A DNA stretch of 41,854 bases, from assembly GCA_003663025.1 (NCBI GenBank), contig QMZE01000004.1, positions 1-41,854 of the forward strand, written 5' to 3'. The stretch is from Archaeoglobales archaeon (GTDB lineage: Archaea > Halobacteriota > Archaeoglobi > Archaeoglobales > Archaeoglobaceae). The translations under genes were made by a program, and so were the position numbers. Positions 22,590-29,381 of the stretch are shown in pieces (position 1 is the stretch's first letter; each line of letters starts with the position of its first letter). The notes beneath the pieces were generated by a model, which was given only the letters and a program-made list of their open reading frames with translations, made no database searches and was not told where the DNA came from.

Positions 22590-22901
22590 TTATCTATGGC
22601 AGTATGCGAAGAATCTAGGTATGTATTCCTTGTCTTTGCGCTCAAAAATTACTTCTGTATCTATGAAGTAGTTATTGCGGAAGAGTATGGCTGCTACTGC
22701 TAGTAATTTTCCGCCGTCCATTCCTCTTGACTCTAGTAAGAGGCTGTTATGTTGTAGTGCTATATAGACGTATGTTGATACTGGTTTTTTGCCTACTATT
22801 ATTCTAGGTAAAACAATTTTTATTCCGCAGTCGCAACTGTATGTTGCTGTTCTATCCTGTAAGATTAGGGTATATCTACGATTGCATCTTATACACCTCA
22901 A
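22590..22901 (-). CDS. Zinc-ribbon protein (103 aa)
   Basis: I place the start at a TTG at 22901 that overlaps the upstream TGA (TTGA), giving LRCIRCNRRYTL followed by YSCDCGIKIVLP: two Cys pairs, CxxC and CxC, of a zinc ribbon. The C-terminal part (VYIALQHNSLLLES ... LAVAAILFR) is an alpha/beta domain. An ATG upstream would overlap the neighbour by 34-91 nt. Regulatory or nucleic-acid-binding role inferred. Confidence 0.6.
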   Translation of the reverse strand: MRCIRCNRRYTLILQDRTATYSCDCGIKIVLPRIIVGKKPVSTYVYIALQHNSLLLESRGMDGGKLLAVAAILFRNNYFIDTEVIFERKDKEYIPRFFAYCHR

Positions 22902-23131
22902 ATTGCTTTTAAGCACCAGATATGAAACCATAAGCCTTGATAGAAGGCTGCATCCTCGGAAGAAATAACTTTTCCGCAATAAACACAACGATAATGTCTT
23001 TCTGGCAGAACTGCTAGGAGTGCTTGTCTTATGTCATCTCTAGGAAGATTTTTGATTGCCATTTGTTCAAAGATTAGCAAGAGTGATTTGTATTGTTTAT
23101 TTTTTAAATAGACCTTTGCGTATTGCCTCAT
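22898..23131 (-). CDS. Zinc-finger-type protein (77 aa)
   Basis: N-terminal helical part (KNKQYKSLLLIFEQMAIKNL) and C-terminal CVYCGKVISSEDA ... YQGLWFHIWC, a CxxC plus HxxC metal site as in treble-clef or LIM-like fingers. It overlaps both neighbours. No further identity. Confidence 0.7.
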   Translation of the reverse strand: MRQYAKVYLKNKQYKSLLLIFEQMAIKNLPRDDIRQALLAVLPERHYRCVYCGKVISSEDAAFYQGLWFHIWCLKAI

Positions 23132-23471
23132 TTTCTCTTGCTGTTACTCCTAGTAGAGTGCCTACTGCTAATTCTACTATACCTTCGCCTGCTCTTCTCA
23201 TTCTCTTTCTCGCTGCTTCTGGATTTCTTTCACAGATTGCGTTTACTAAGTCTCCGAGTGTTTCGCCAAAAATGATGCCTGACGTGAATTTCAATTTTCG
23301 CCATTTTTGGTTGTCTGATTCGTAGAGGCTGTCTAGCGAGGCTACTAATTCTTCTGCTGTTCTGACTGCTGCGTCCGCTTCCATCAATTCCGATTCTGTG
23401 TCTATTTCTTCTATATCTCTCTTCTCCTCCTTCTCTTCAACCTTCTTCTTCCTCTTCAAGAGAGCTCTCAT
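23097..23471 (-). CDS. Charged helical hypothetical protein (124 aa)
   Basis: A very charged N-terminus (KRKKKVEEKEEKRDIEEID) precedes a compact helical part with LKFTSGIIFGETLGDLVN and GIVELAVGTLLGVTA, a Gly-rich amphipathic helix that might touch membranes. GGAGGTGATAAGAA precedes the ATG. Function unknown. Confidence 0.7.
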   Translation of the reverse strand: MRALLKRKKKVEEKEEKRDIEEIDTESELMEADAAVRTAEELVASLDSLYESDNQKWRKLKFTSGIIFGETLGDLVNAICERNPEAARKRMRRAGEGIVELAVGTLLGVTARENEAIRKGLFKK

Positions 23472-23889
23472 TTCTTATCACCTCCTTTATTCTCTCTTTG
23501 CACGGAATTGAGATAACTACTTTGTTCTTCTCTACTATCATCACTATGTCTCTTATTATTGCTTTGATGTCTGCACCTGGTATCCAAGATACGAAGGTTA
23601 GAATTTCTTGGACGTCTGATTTTATTATTTCTTTGTTCTTCGGATTACTTATTACTATCTTTGCTCTGTTTTCTTCTTCTAAGTCTAAGAGTATGTCTTC
23701 GCAGTTATATCTTTTGATTAGTTGTTGTTTCATGTTTTGGAGTTTTTGTTTTCCTTCTTCTGTCTTTGCTTCTTTTATTAGTTCTCTGAGAGTCTCTTCT
23801 GGATTTTTCATGGCTTTCGCTAGAACTCCGCTCGCCCTCAGTGCTAATAAGACCAAATTAAATCTCTTTTTTAGGTTATTTTCTCGCAT
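23437..23889 (-). CDS. Hypothetical protein (150 aa)
   Basis: Helical N-terminus (KKRFNLVLLALRASGVLAKA) and an alpha/beta C-terminus (RAKIVISNPKNKEIIK ... DIVMIVEKNKVVISIP). I chose the ATG at 23889 after GGAGGTGGATAAT; a GTG at 23898 is closer to the ribosome site. Ends in an acidic run overlapping the next gene. Family unknown. Confidence 0.7.
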   Translation of the reverse strand: MRENNLKKRFNLVLLALRASGVLAKAMKNPEETLRELIKEAKTEEGKQKLQNMKQQLIKRYNCEDILLDLEEENRAKIVISNPKNKEIIKSDVQEILTFVSWIPGADIKAIIRDIVMIVEKNKVVISIPCKERIKEVIRNESSLEEEEEG

Positions 23890-24197
23890 ATTATCCACCT
23901 CCGCAGTGTTGTGTCGTAGCGTGATTTTTTGTCGTTAATCTCAAAAGGAGATTCTCTATGGAAGATTATCATGCTGTTGCAGATTATTGCGTAGCAGTAT
24001 AAGTAAGGTGGTCTTGGTAGAGGAAAGAAATAGTTTGAGTGGTAGAAAAAGAGCATGTCTGCGAATTCTCTGTATCTGTATGATAACGCTCTTTTTGCGC
24101 AGGTTAGGATGTCTCTGCAGATATATAGTCTATCTTTGAATGCGAAGCCTCTAGAATATTTCAGCATAGCTTTTAATACTTCTTGTCTTATTTCCAT
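23871..24197 (-). CDS. Hypothetical protein (108 aa)
   Basis: Aromatic-rich (FADMLFFYHSNYFFPLPRPP then YLYCYAIICNSMIIF) with a charged N-terminal helix. GGGAGGAGGAACT precedes the ATG. Four Cys are spread without a metal-site pattern. No family recognised. Confidence 0.65.
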   Translation of the reverse strand: MEIRQEVLKAMLKYSRGFAFKDRLYICRDILTCAKRALSYRYREFADMLFFYHSNYFFPLPRPPYLYCYAIICNSMIIFHRESPFEINDKKSRYDTTLRRWIICEKIT

Positions 24198-24310
24198 AGT
24201 TCCTCCTCCCTCAATATATAGATTTCGTGAGGAAATACCTCATTTGCGAATTGCATAGCTTGCTCATTCCAGCCTTCTGGGAAGAGTTCTTCTGGTAAGA
24301 GTAGTCTCAT
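24188..24310 (-). CDS. Very small acidic hypothetical protein (40 aa)
   Basis: MRLLLPEELFPEGWNEQAMQ and an acidic C-terminus (REEELWK). I use the ATG at 24310, just after the upstream stop at 24322; a longer frame back to 24424 would overlap the upstream gene by 100 nt. The stop overlaps the next gene by 10 nt. Confidence 0.5.
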   Translation of the reverse strand: MRLLLPEELFPEGWNEQAMQFANEVFPHEIYILREEELWK

Positions 24311-24321
24311 TTCTTTGTTGT

Positions 24322-24582
24322 TTATTTTAATTCGCCGTAGGTTATGAAGAGTCCTTTGCAGTAGAAGGCTACTTCGTCTAAGAGTTTCTTGGCTGCTTTG
24401 ACGAATTTTATTACTGCCCAGCAAGGTTCGATATCTTTGAAGAATAGTATTTGTTTTGTTGGTGTGTATCTACTAAGGCAGTCTCGCATTCTTATATCTA
24501 ACGGGCAGTAGCAGACTGTTTCGTCGCAGATTATGCCTTCCTTGCCTTTTATTGCTTCAAGGTGTTGTTTCGAGAGTTTCAA
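24322..24582 (-). CDS. Cys-containing hypothetical protein (86 aa)
   Basis: Starts at a TTG (24582) preceded by GAGGTGAG. It contains CDETVCYCPLDIRMRDC and two later Cys, six in total, which could hold a metal ion. Mostly helical afterwards (WAVIKFVKAAKKLLDE). Unknown family. Confidence 0.6.
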   Translation of the reverse strand: MKLSKQHLEAIKGKEGIICDETVCYCPLDIRMRDCLSRYTPTKQILFFKDIEPCWAVIKFVKAAKKLLDEVAFYCKGLFITYGELK

Positions 24583-24739
24583 TTTTTATGAGCTCACCTC
24601 TCTTTGCGATTAGAGGAGGAAAGCCATGAGGCATTATTAGCTTGTTTCGCATATAAGGAGGTATGTTTTTTTCCTCGCCGCTCCATATTACTTTCCATTC
24701 TCCTGTTTCCTCATCAACTTCTATAACATCCACTATCAT
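24557..24739 (-). CDS. Small hypothetical protein (60 aa)
   Basis: Begins MIVDVIEVDEETGEWKVIWS, a beta-hairpin-like start, then PPYMRNKLIMPHGFPPLI. The ATG overlaps the upstream stop as ATGA. No family recognised. Confidence 0.65.
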   Translation of the reverse strand: MIVDVIEVDEETGEWKVIWSGEEKNIPPYMRNKLIMPHGFPPLIAKRGELIKIETLETTP

Positions 24740-25470
24740 TCTTCCAAATCAAATGTTATTATTTCTGGCTCTTCTCCCTCAACTTCCGCAGTTTTCTCAG
24801 GTTCTGGTTGTGGTTGAGGTTCTGGTTTAGGTTCCTCTCTAGTTTCTTCTCTGGGTTTTTCTCTAGTTTCTTCTCTACTCTCTTCTTTCTTCTTTGTTTT
24901 GACTTTTATCTTTGATTCGCCAGCCATGTGTGCTAGGAAGGTTCCTAAGCCCTGCAAACATGCTGAAATTCCTTTTAAAGTTCCTACGACTGAATCTGCT
25001 ATTTCGTCTTCTCTTTTTCGTAAGCCTTTGTATGCTCCTTCTGCTATGCCTTTCATTATGCCTTCTATCGGACTTTTAAGGTCTGTGCCTATTGGGTCTT
25101 CTCCGAACATGTTTTCAAATTCTGCTTTTAGTTTTTTGAGTTTATTAGTTTCTGCTTTGACTTTTTCTATTTGACTCCTTATCCGCTGTGTTATTTCTTC
25201 TCTCGCTAGTTCTTTCGGTATTTCTTCGGGTTCTCTTATCTTCTTTTTCTCTCTTCTCCTATGCGTCATTATTATTTTCTGGTCGTCGCCTTTCTGTTCT
25301 ACTAACGCAAATCTTGTTCCGTCGTAGTCTTCTATGATTGACTTGAATTCGTCTCTGCTTGGTTTGTAATGAAGTTCTGCTATGCATTCGGCTGGATTAG
25401 TGTCTGTGCATATTATTAGCCATACTCTCTTCGCAAATACATTCCGCAGTTTGGATATTATCCCCCGCAT
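24736..25470 (-). CDS. Hypothetical protein with low-complexity Pro/Glu tail (244 aa)
   Basis: The N-terminal domain (about 1-80) includes WLIICTDTNPAECIAELHYK. A long charged helix follows (EEITQRIRSQIEKVKAETNK), then a Gly-rich helical part with DSVVGTLKGISACLQGLGT, and finally a Glu/Pro/Lys low-complexity tail with PEPQPQPEPE. No ribosome site; a TATA-like element lies about 25 nt before the ATG, suggesting a leaderless transcript. Could be a scaffold; family unknown. Confidence 0.7.
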   Translation of the reverse strand: MRGIISKLRNVFAKRVWLIICTDTNPAECIAELHYKPSRDEFKSIIEDYDGTRFALVEQKGDDQKIIMTHRRREKKKIREPEEIPKELAREEITQRIRSQIEKVKAETNKLKKLKAEFENMFGEDPIGTDLKSPIEGIMKGIAEGAYKGLRKREDEIADSVVGTLKGISACLQGLGTFLAHMAGESKIKVKTKKKEESREETREKPREETREEPKPEPQPQPEPEKTAEVEGEEPEIITFDLEE

Positions 25471-25485
25471 ATTTATTTTTCATTA

Positions 25486-25504
25486 TATTTAATTATTTAA
25501 ATAG
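25486..25504 (-). promoter_or_regulatory. TATA-like promoter element
   Basis: CTATTTAAATAATTAAATA on the minus strand sits 16-34 nt before the ATG at 25470. It partly covers the end of the ribbon-helix-helix gene, so this downstream block can be transcribed separately. Confidence 0.6.
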
Positions 25505-26141
25505 TTTTTTCTTTTCTACATAAATTCCAAATTTTTCGCTGGAAGTCTGCTGCTTCTGGATAGTAAACTGAAGGAAAGTTTCTAAATATTAGCGTGCATC
25601 TCTCGTCTAGTTTCGTTGTATCTACTAATCTATGAATTATCGGATAGCAACCGCAAGTGTCTATTTTTATTAAGTCTGGATAGACGACTAGAGAGTTTCT
25701 GTTTACTAGTGGTTCTGGTATGTTAAACCTGTCTCTAAATTCTGATTTCACTAGTTCTATAAGTTCGGTGCCTTTAACCTGACTTAGAAGTTTCTCATAA
25801 AGAGTTCTTGCTGTTGAAGGCGATGGTCTCCTCTTCTCTATCTTGTTTATGTAATCTAATAAACTCATCTCTGTTGATGATTCTAACGCTGCACGAATTA
25901 CTGGTCTCGCTCTTCTAGTTGCTCTTTCCATGCCTTTATACATTTCTTCTGCTATCTTTCTCTTCTCTTCTGTTTTTGCTTTATCTTTCCAATAATAGAA
26001 GAAGGCTTTTACTAGCAAGTCGCTTACATTTGTTCCTTCCTCGTGCGCTGCCATTACTATCTCGTCTTTATGTTGCGGTATCAGTCTCATGCTTAACGTT
26101 GCTGATTTCTTTACTTCGGTATCTACTAGCGAGACACGCAT
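25497..26141 (-). CDS. Ribbon-helix-helix-type regulator with C-terminal domain (214 aa)
   Basis: KSATLSMRLIPQHKDEIVMA followed by EEGTNVSDLLVKAFFYYW has the strand-helix-helix shape of a ribbon-helix-helix DNA-binding domain. The remaining 150 residues are helical then mixed, with CGCYP near residue 163. It is the first gene after the large intergenic region and has a GGAGGTGG ribosome site. The 24-bp palindrome 68 nt upstream is a natural candidate operator for it. Confidence 0.75.
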   Translation of the reverse strand: MRVSLVDTEVKKSATLSMRLIPQHKDEIVMAAHEEGTNVSDLLVKAFFYYWKDKAKTEEKRKIAEEMYKGMERATRRARPVIRAALESSTEMSLLDYINKIEKRRPSPSTARTLYEKLLSQVKGTELIELVKSEFRDRFNIPEPLVNRNSLVVYPDLIKIDTCGCYPIIHRLVDTTKLDERCTLIFRNFPSVYYPEAADFQRKIWNLCRKEKTI

Positions 26142-26208
26142 GCTTTACCACCTCCTTTTTATATTATATATTATTACCATTTTTCCATTTTTTATTACCA
26201 AAATGTAG

Positions 26209-26232
26209 TGCAACGCAAAATTTTGCGTTGCA
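26209..26232. promoter_or_regulatory. 24-bp perfect palindrome, candidate operator
   Basis: TGCAACGCAAAA followed by its exact reverse complement, with no spacer. The odds of such a perfect 24-bp palindrome by chance are very low. Its size suits a dimer of ribbon-helix-helix dimers, or a replication initiator. Confidence 0.75.
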
Positions 26233-26240
26233 AATCACAG

Positions 26241-26271
26241 CCCTTTCCTTCCCCCGTTTTCCCCAAAACCC
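26241..26271 (-). other. Canonical G-quadruplex motif on minus strand
   Basis: Minus strand reads GGG-TTTT-GGGG-AAAAC-GGGGG-AAGGAAA-GGG, four G runs of 3-5 with loops of 4, 5 and 7. It would fold in the transcribed-strand or mRNA sense upstream of the 214-aa regulator. Confidence 0.65.
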
Positions 26272-26342
26272 ATTTTCCTTCCATTTTTAATGCATGCACG
26301 CTTAAAAATCATCCAACTATATATATATAAATATATAGGAAA

Positions 26343-26390
26343 AATATATAGGGAAGGGAAAAATATATATTTTTTCCTTCCCTATATATT
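26343..26390. terminator. 48-bp near-perfect inverted repeat, candidate terminator or structural element
   Basis: Two 24-nt halves pair at 23 of 24 positions (arms read AATATATAGGGAAGG...). It starts 20 nt after the end of the 92-aa gene at 26410 and is followed by T-rich sequence, so it could end that transcript. Its symmetry would also suit a replication cruciform. Confidence 0.6.
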
Positions 26391-26409
26391 TCTTGTCTCT
26401 TTACGAGTC

Positions 26410-26688
26410 TCATTTCTGCCTGAAAAGTTGCTCTATTGCTCGCTTGATTCTCTTGTCTCTGGAAGTTTCTAGGAGAGTTTGGCGTATTGTTTCTATCGTT
26501 GATTCGGAGAGTTCTACTCTGTCCATTTCTGCTACTGTAGATTCTAGTTGTCTTATAGAACCATCAAGCTTCACTGCAAAATATAGCGCTATGAAGAATT
26601 CTGTTAAATCCATGTCTCTCATCACTGCTCCTGTTAGCACTTGCTTTATAGTTCCTATCGGTAGGTCAAGGAGATTTTGTTTCTTCAT
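26410..26688 (-). CDS. Small helical hypothetical protein (92 aa)
   Basis: Begins MKKQNLLDLPIGTIKQVLTG and is a helical bundle rich in Arg/Glu at the end. I use the ATG at 26688 after GGAG; an ATG at 26694 and a TTG at 26697 are also in frame. It overlaps the 48-aa gene. A small DNA-binding or regulatory role is possible, not shown. Confidence 0.65.
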   Translation of the reverse strand: MKKQNLLDLPIGTIKQVLTGAVMRDMDLTEFFIALYFAVKLDGSIRQLESTVAEMDRVELSESTIETIRQTLLETSRDKRIKRAIEQLFRQK

Positions 26689-26812
26689 TCTCATCAACTC
26701 CTATAGGTAGCGCTTCAATTAAATGAGGCACTGTTAGTTTGATTGCTAGTAGTAGTTTCTTTGCTTCTCTGAATTGGAAGTCGTCTATTTTCTCGCCTCC
26801 TACTCTTGCCAT
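26666..26812 (-). CDS. Very small hypothetical protein (48 aa)
   Basis: MARVGGEKIDDFQFREAKKL then a hydrophobic helix and LIEALPIGVDENEETKSP. GGAGGTGATAGC directly before the ATG makes it a convincing gene. No family recognised. Confidence 0.65.
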   Translation of the reverse strand: MARVGGEKIDDFQFREAKKLLLAIKLTVPHLIEALPIGVDENEETKSP

Positions 26813-26823
26813 GCTATCACCTC

Positions 26824-26994
26824 CTACCATATTGGTTCTCCACAATATATGCAGAACTGGCAGTCCTCTACATCTTTTAGAATCTCTTGGAGTTTCCTGC
26901 CTTTGCGTAATTCCTCTGCGATATATTCACTTACGCTTTCAGGTCCCATTCTTACGGCGTGCATTCCATTCGGACTTTCGGGACAGCTAGACAT
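26824..26994 (-). CDS. Small Cys-pair protein (56 aa)
   Basis: Ends in CQFCIYCGEPIW, a Cx2Cx2C cluster that is a half zinc ribbon or an iron-sulfur-like site; one more Cys lies at residue 4. I place the start at 26994 (GGAGGCGATGAAA before it); 27000 would give an ATGA overlap. May act as a homodimer with shared metal. Confidence 0.6.
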   Translation of the reverse strand: MSSCPESPNGMHAVRMGPESVSEYIAEELRKGRKLQEILKDVEDCQFCIYCGEPIW

Positions 26995-26996
26995 TT

Positions 26997-27233
26997 TCAT
27001 CGCCTCCACGCTATCATCTCTTCTAGCAATTGCTTTTCTCGCCTTGTCCATCTATTTATGTAGATTCTCAGTATTTCCTCTACTCTCTTTCTTTTCCTAC
27101 CTCGCAATACTCTCCTTGCTAGAGAGAGCGCTGCGTATCTACAGAAAGCGCTTACGGTCATGCCTGTTCTGCTCGATGCTTCTTCCAGCAGTTGCTTCTC
27201 CACCTCATCTACATATACAGATATGGTTCTCAT
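26997..27233 (-). CDS. Ribbon-helix-helix regulator (78 aa)
   Basis: MRTISVYVDEVEKQLLEEAS followed by TGMTVSAFCRYAALSLARRV has the strand, turn and two helices of CopG/Arc-type DNA-binding proteins. A basic C-terminal helix follows. Start at 27233 after GGAGGTGATGCCT. Likely a transcriptional regulator of virus or host genes. Confidence 0.85.
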   Translation of the reverse strand: MRTISVYVDEVEKQLLEEASSRTGMTVSAFCRYAALSLARRVLRGRKRKRVEEILRIYINRWTRREKQLLEEMIAWRR

Positions 27234-27238
27234 AGGCA

Positions 27239-27517
27239 TCACCTCCTTTCTTTTATTTTAGCGACCATGATTTCTTGACAATTCAAACACTGTGCGAAGG
27301 CTTTATCACTTCTTCCTATTCGGATGATTAGGAGTTTTGTGAAGGTTTCACAGAAAGGGCAGGTTTTTTGAATTATTTTTATTTTTGCGGGAAGGATTGT
27401 TCGGCAGTATGTGCATTCCGCTAGTGCTTTTTCTTTTTTCATGTCTATTAGGAAAATTCGTATTAGTTCCTTGTGTCCGCAGATGTTGCAGTTATGAAAA
27501 ATATATTTCTCAATCAT
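27239..27517 (-). CDS. Double zinc-ribbon protein (92 aa)
   Basis: Four CxxC pairs: CNICGHKE, CTYCRTIL, CPFCETFT and CLNCQEIM, which build two zinc ribbons in tandem with repeated LIRIF/LLIIRIG strands. This looks like an internal duplication of one ribbon. Nucleic-acid or RNA-polymerase contact is the usual role of such modules. Confidence 0.85.
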   Translation of the reverse strand: MIEKYIFHNCNICGHKELIRIFLIDMKKEKALAECTYCRTILPAKIKIIQKTCPFCETFTKLLIIRIGRSDKAFAQCLNCQEIMVAKIKERR

Positions 27518-27986
27518 TCAGCATCACCTTTATCGCGTAGTTTATGAAATCGTTTTTGTCGCCTTCTATTTTGTCTAGGTATTTCTTGTATGTTTGAAGT
27601 TCAAATGTAGCATCGTAGTTACGTTTTCTGTCTATTACTCGGCTGAATAGGATGTTTGCTTTTTGCCAAGGTATGCCTCTTTCTATTCTTCGTCTGTTTA
27701 TGTCAAAGCGGTGATGGTCGTCGCCTAAGAGGAATTGGTAGAGATTCTTTGTTTTGTCGTCTAAGAGTTCTCCGTGTGCTATGAACCAGAAGTGCATGCC
27801 TCGCTCTGTTTGGAAGTAGCGGTAATCTATTAAAGTGAAACCTAGCGACGAGAGGATTGCTTTTCTTGTTTTGACGAAGAGGTCTATTTCTTCTTCGTTT
27901 AGGTGGCAGTCTATGTCAATCTTGAATGTCTGCGTTGCTTTCTTTTTCGGCTCGTAATAAATTACGTCTTTCCAGGAAGAGCACAT
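27510..27986 (-). CDS. Possible minimal primase-polymerase-like protein (158 aa)
   Basis: FKIDIDCHLNEEEIDLF holds an acidic pair on a strand (D-I-D) as in motif I of archaeo-eukaryotic primases. ERGMHFWFIAHGE stands where motif II (S/R-G-x-H) is expected, and LLGDDHHRFDINRRRIERG offers a third acidic/basic set. At 158 aa it would be one of the smallest of the type and lacks a zinc stem or helicase part. It lies between zinc-ribbon genes upstream and close to PolB. The start could be ATG 27986 or GTG 27995. Function is inferred from motif order only. Confidence 0.45.
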   Translation of the reverse strand: MCSSWKDVIYYEPKKKATQTFKIDIDCHLNEEEIDLFVKTRKAILSSLGFTLIDYRYFQTERGMHFWFIAHGELLDDKTKNLYQFLLGDDHHRFDINRRRIERGIPWQKANILFSRVIDRKRNYDATFELQTYKKYLDKIEGDKNDFINYAIKVMLND

Positions 27987-28215
27987 AGCCTCCACTCACC
28001 TTTATTGATTTTCTTGCTTTATACGGTTCCTCTTCTAATTCTACGAAGTCAGCCTTGAAAGGCAAGAAGATTATTCTGTCTGCTGGTTCTTCTATTGCTA
28101 CATATATTGGTTCTGACGATAATCTCCTGAAACAGTGAGGACAGCGTGTCCAGTGGCAGTAAAAACCCGTGTCTATTTTTCTACCGCACGCTGCACAGTA
28201 GTATTCTACAGCCAT
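27916..28215 (-). CDS. Zinc-ribbon protein (99 aa)
   Basis: CAACGRKIDTGFYCHWTRCPHC gives an N-terminal ribbon with five Cys plus His. A beta-rich middle (DRIIFLPFKADFVELEEE) follows. Its last 24 codons overlap the primase-like gene in another frame. Role unknown; likely nucleic-acid contact. Confidence 0.75.
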   Translation of the reverse strand: MAVEYYCAACGRKIDTGFYCHWTRCPHCFRRLSSEPIYVAIEEPADRIIFLPFKADFVELEEEPYKARKSIKVSGGYVLFLERRNLLRAEKESNADIQD

Positions 28216-28511
28216 TTAAAACTCACCTTTCTAGGTTTCTTCAGGAAAATTATGTAGCATATTTCGTTTCTGTCTATGCCTAATTCTTCGCAGTATTTTT
28301 TGCCTTCTTCTATGCTTATAAAGGATTTTGTTCTTCTGTAAATCGCGTAGTTTGGTGTCCAGCGCTTTACTTCTGCTTCGTATAAATTACCATCTATTAT
28401 TATGTTTTTGCGAGCAAATCTGATTTTTCTTATTATTGCTCTTTGTCCTCTCTTAATTCTTTCAACTTCCCACTTTGCCAATTCCTGAGAGTGTAAGATA
28501 TCGGATGACAT
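28206..28511 (-). CDS. Basic hypothetical protein (101 aa)
   Basis: A basic N-terminal helix (WEVERIKRGQRAIIRKIRFA) precedes a small alpha/beta part (VKRWTPNYAIYRRTKSFISI ... ICYIIFLKKPRK). The charge suggests nucleic-acid binding. The 47 nt before it hold only a small overlapping frame I do not trust. Confidence 0.65.
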   Translation of the reverse strand: MSSDILHSQELAKWEVERIKRGQRAIIRKIRFARKNIIIDGNLYEAEVKRWTPNYAIYRRTKSFISIEEGKKYCEELGIDRNEICYIIFLKKPRKVSFKWL

Positions 28512-28558
28512 AGTCCATCAACATTTTTACATATTCTGTTTTTTCTTCTTCGTATAGT

Positions 28559-29380
28559 TTATTCAACAATTCTAGCAAATTGCTCCCAATCAAAATATTC
28601 ATTTATATCAAACCTCCAGTTGTAGTGTCTTTCTCTGTGAGTTCCTCTTCCTCTGACAAATTCGCCAAATACTTCTGCTCGCGCTGTTCTTGCTTTAAAG
28701 TCTATTGTTGCTGGTTCGCTGCTTACTCTGAAGAATACTCCTGTTTTGATTGGTTTGCCTGTTTCTCTTGCTATTTTTGCTTTCTTTGGTGATTGCTTTA
28801 TCATTAAGCCTTCTGCTATCGTGCGAGCGTGAGATAGGCTATGATACCACGTGAAAACTGGCGAGAATTCGTCTATCATGTATCTTTTGAAGGCTTCGTA
28901 TAGTTTATCTACGAGGGTATCTACGCATTTCCTGTTGCATTCTTGAACTCTAACTGTTATTTTAACTTCGCCTTCTAAATTTCTTGCTGGGTCTGGTTCT
29001 CTTGGCGAGGTTTCGAATGTGTAGTTTACGGTTATTTCTAATGTTGTGTATAATTTCGTATCCACTTGGTATTTCTTTTCTGCTGGTAAGTAATAGATGT
29101 CTTTACCTGTTTCTTCATCTATATCTATAAATTCTCTCTTGTATTTGCTTGCTTCTTCTATGCACTTTTTGTATTTTTCTTCTCTTTGCTTTTCTGCTTC
29201 TTTTAATGTTTCTTCTGCTTTCTTTTTGTAGTGTTCTGATTTCTCTTTGTCCTTGTTCTCGTAGAACGCTGACCAACGGAGATATGCTAGATAACGGTAG
29301 TATTTGTGAGGAAATAACTCTCTTATGTCTTTCTCTTTTATTTTTTCGCATTCCTTCACAGCCCATTCGTATAGACTCAT
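28559..29380 (-). CDS. Hypothetical protein with helical N-terminus and beta-rich domain (273 aa)
   Basis: Residues 1-90 are helical and charged (a repeated KKAEETLKEAEKQREEKYKK-type stretch). Residues 110-273 are mixed (LYTTLEITVNYTFETSPR ... EVKITVRVQECNRKCVDTLV ... FVRGRGTHRERHYNW). I start at 29380, which follows the PolB stop by 1 nt; a longer frame to 29425 overlaps PolB. Next to PolB, so a replication-associated role is possible; no family recognised. Confidence 0.7.
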   Translation of the reverse strand: MSLYEWAVKECEKIKEKDIRELFPHKYYRYLAYLRWSAFYENKDKEKSEHYKKKAEETLKEAEKQREEKYKKCIEEASKYKREFIDIDEETGKDIYYLPAEKKYQVDTKLYTTLEITVNYTFETSPREPDPARNLEGEVKITVRVQECNRKCVDTLVDKLYEAFKRYMIDEFSPVFTWYHSLSHARTIAEGLMIKQSPKKAKIARETGKPIKTGVFFRVSSEPATIDFKARTARAEVFGEFVRGRGTHRERHYNWRFDINEYFDWEQFARIVE

Positions 29381-29381
29381 T

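Larger units (their letters stand above)
26142..26409. promoter_or_regulatory. Large intergenic control region (268 bp), candidate origin
   Basis: This is the longest non-coding stretch. In minus-strand order it holds a 48-bp AT-rich inverted repeat, a run of TA steps (TATATATATATAG), TGCATGCA, a G-quadruplex motif, a 24-bp palindrome, and a TATA-like ATATATAATATAAAA before the next gene. No ORF with a ribosome site is seen on either strand. An origin is inferred from this content, not shown. Confidence 0.65.

Noticed and set aside
28465-28571. A 34-codon frame from a TTG (LLNKLYEEEKTEYVKML) between 28559 and 28511
   Set aside because: It has no ribosome site and mostly overlaps the start of the next gene in another frame.
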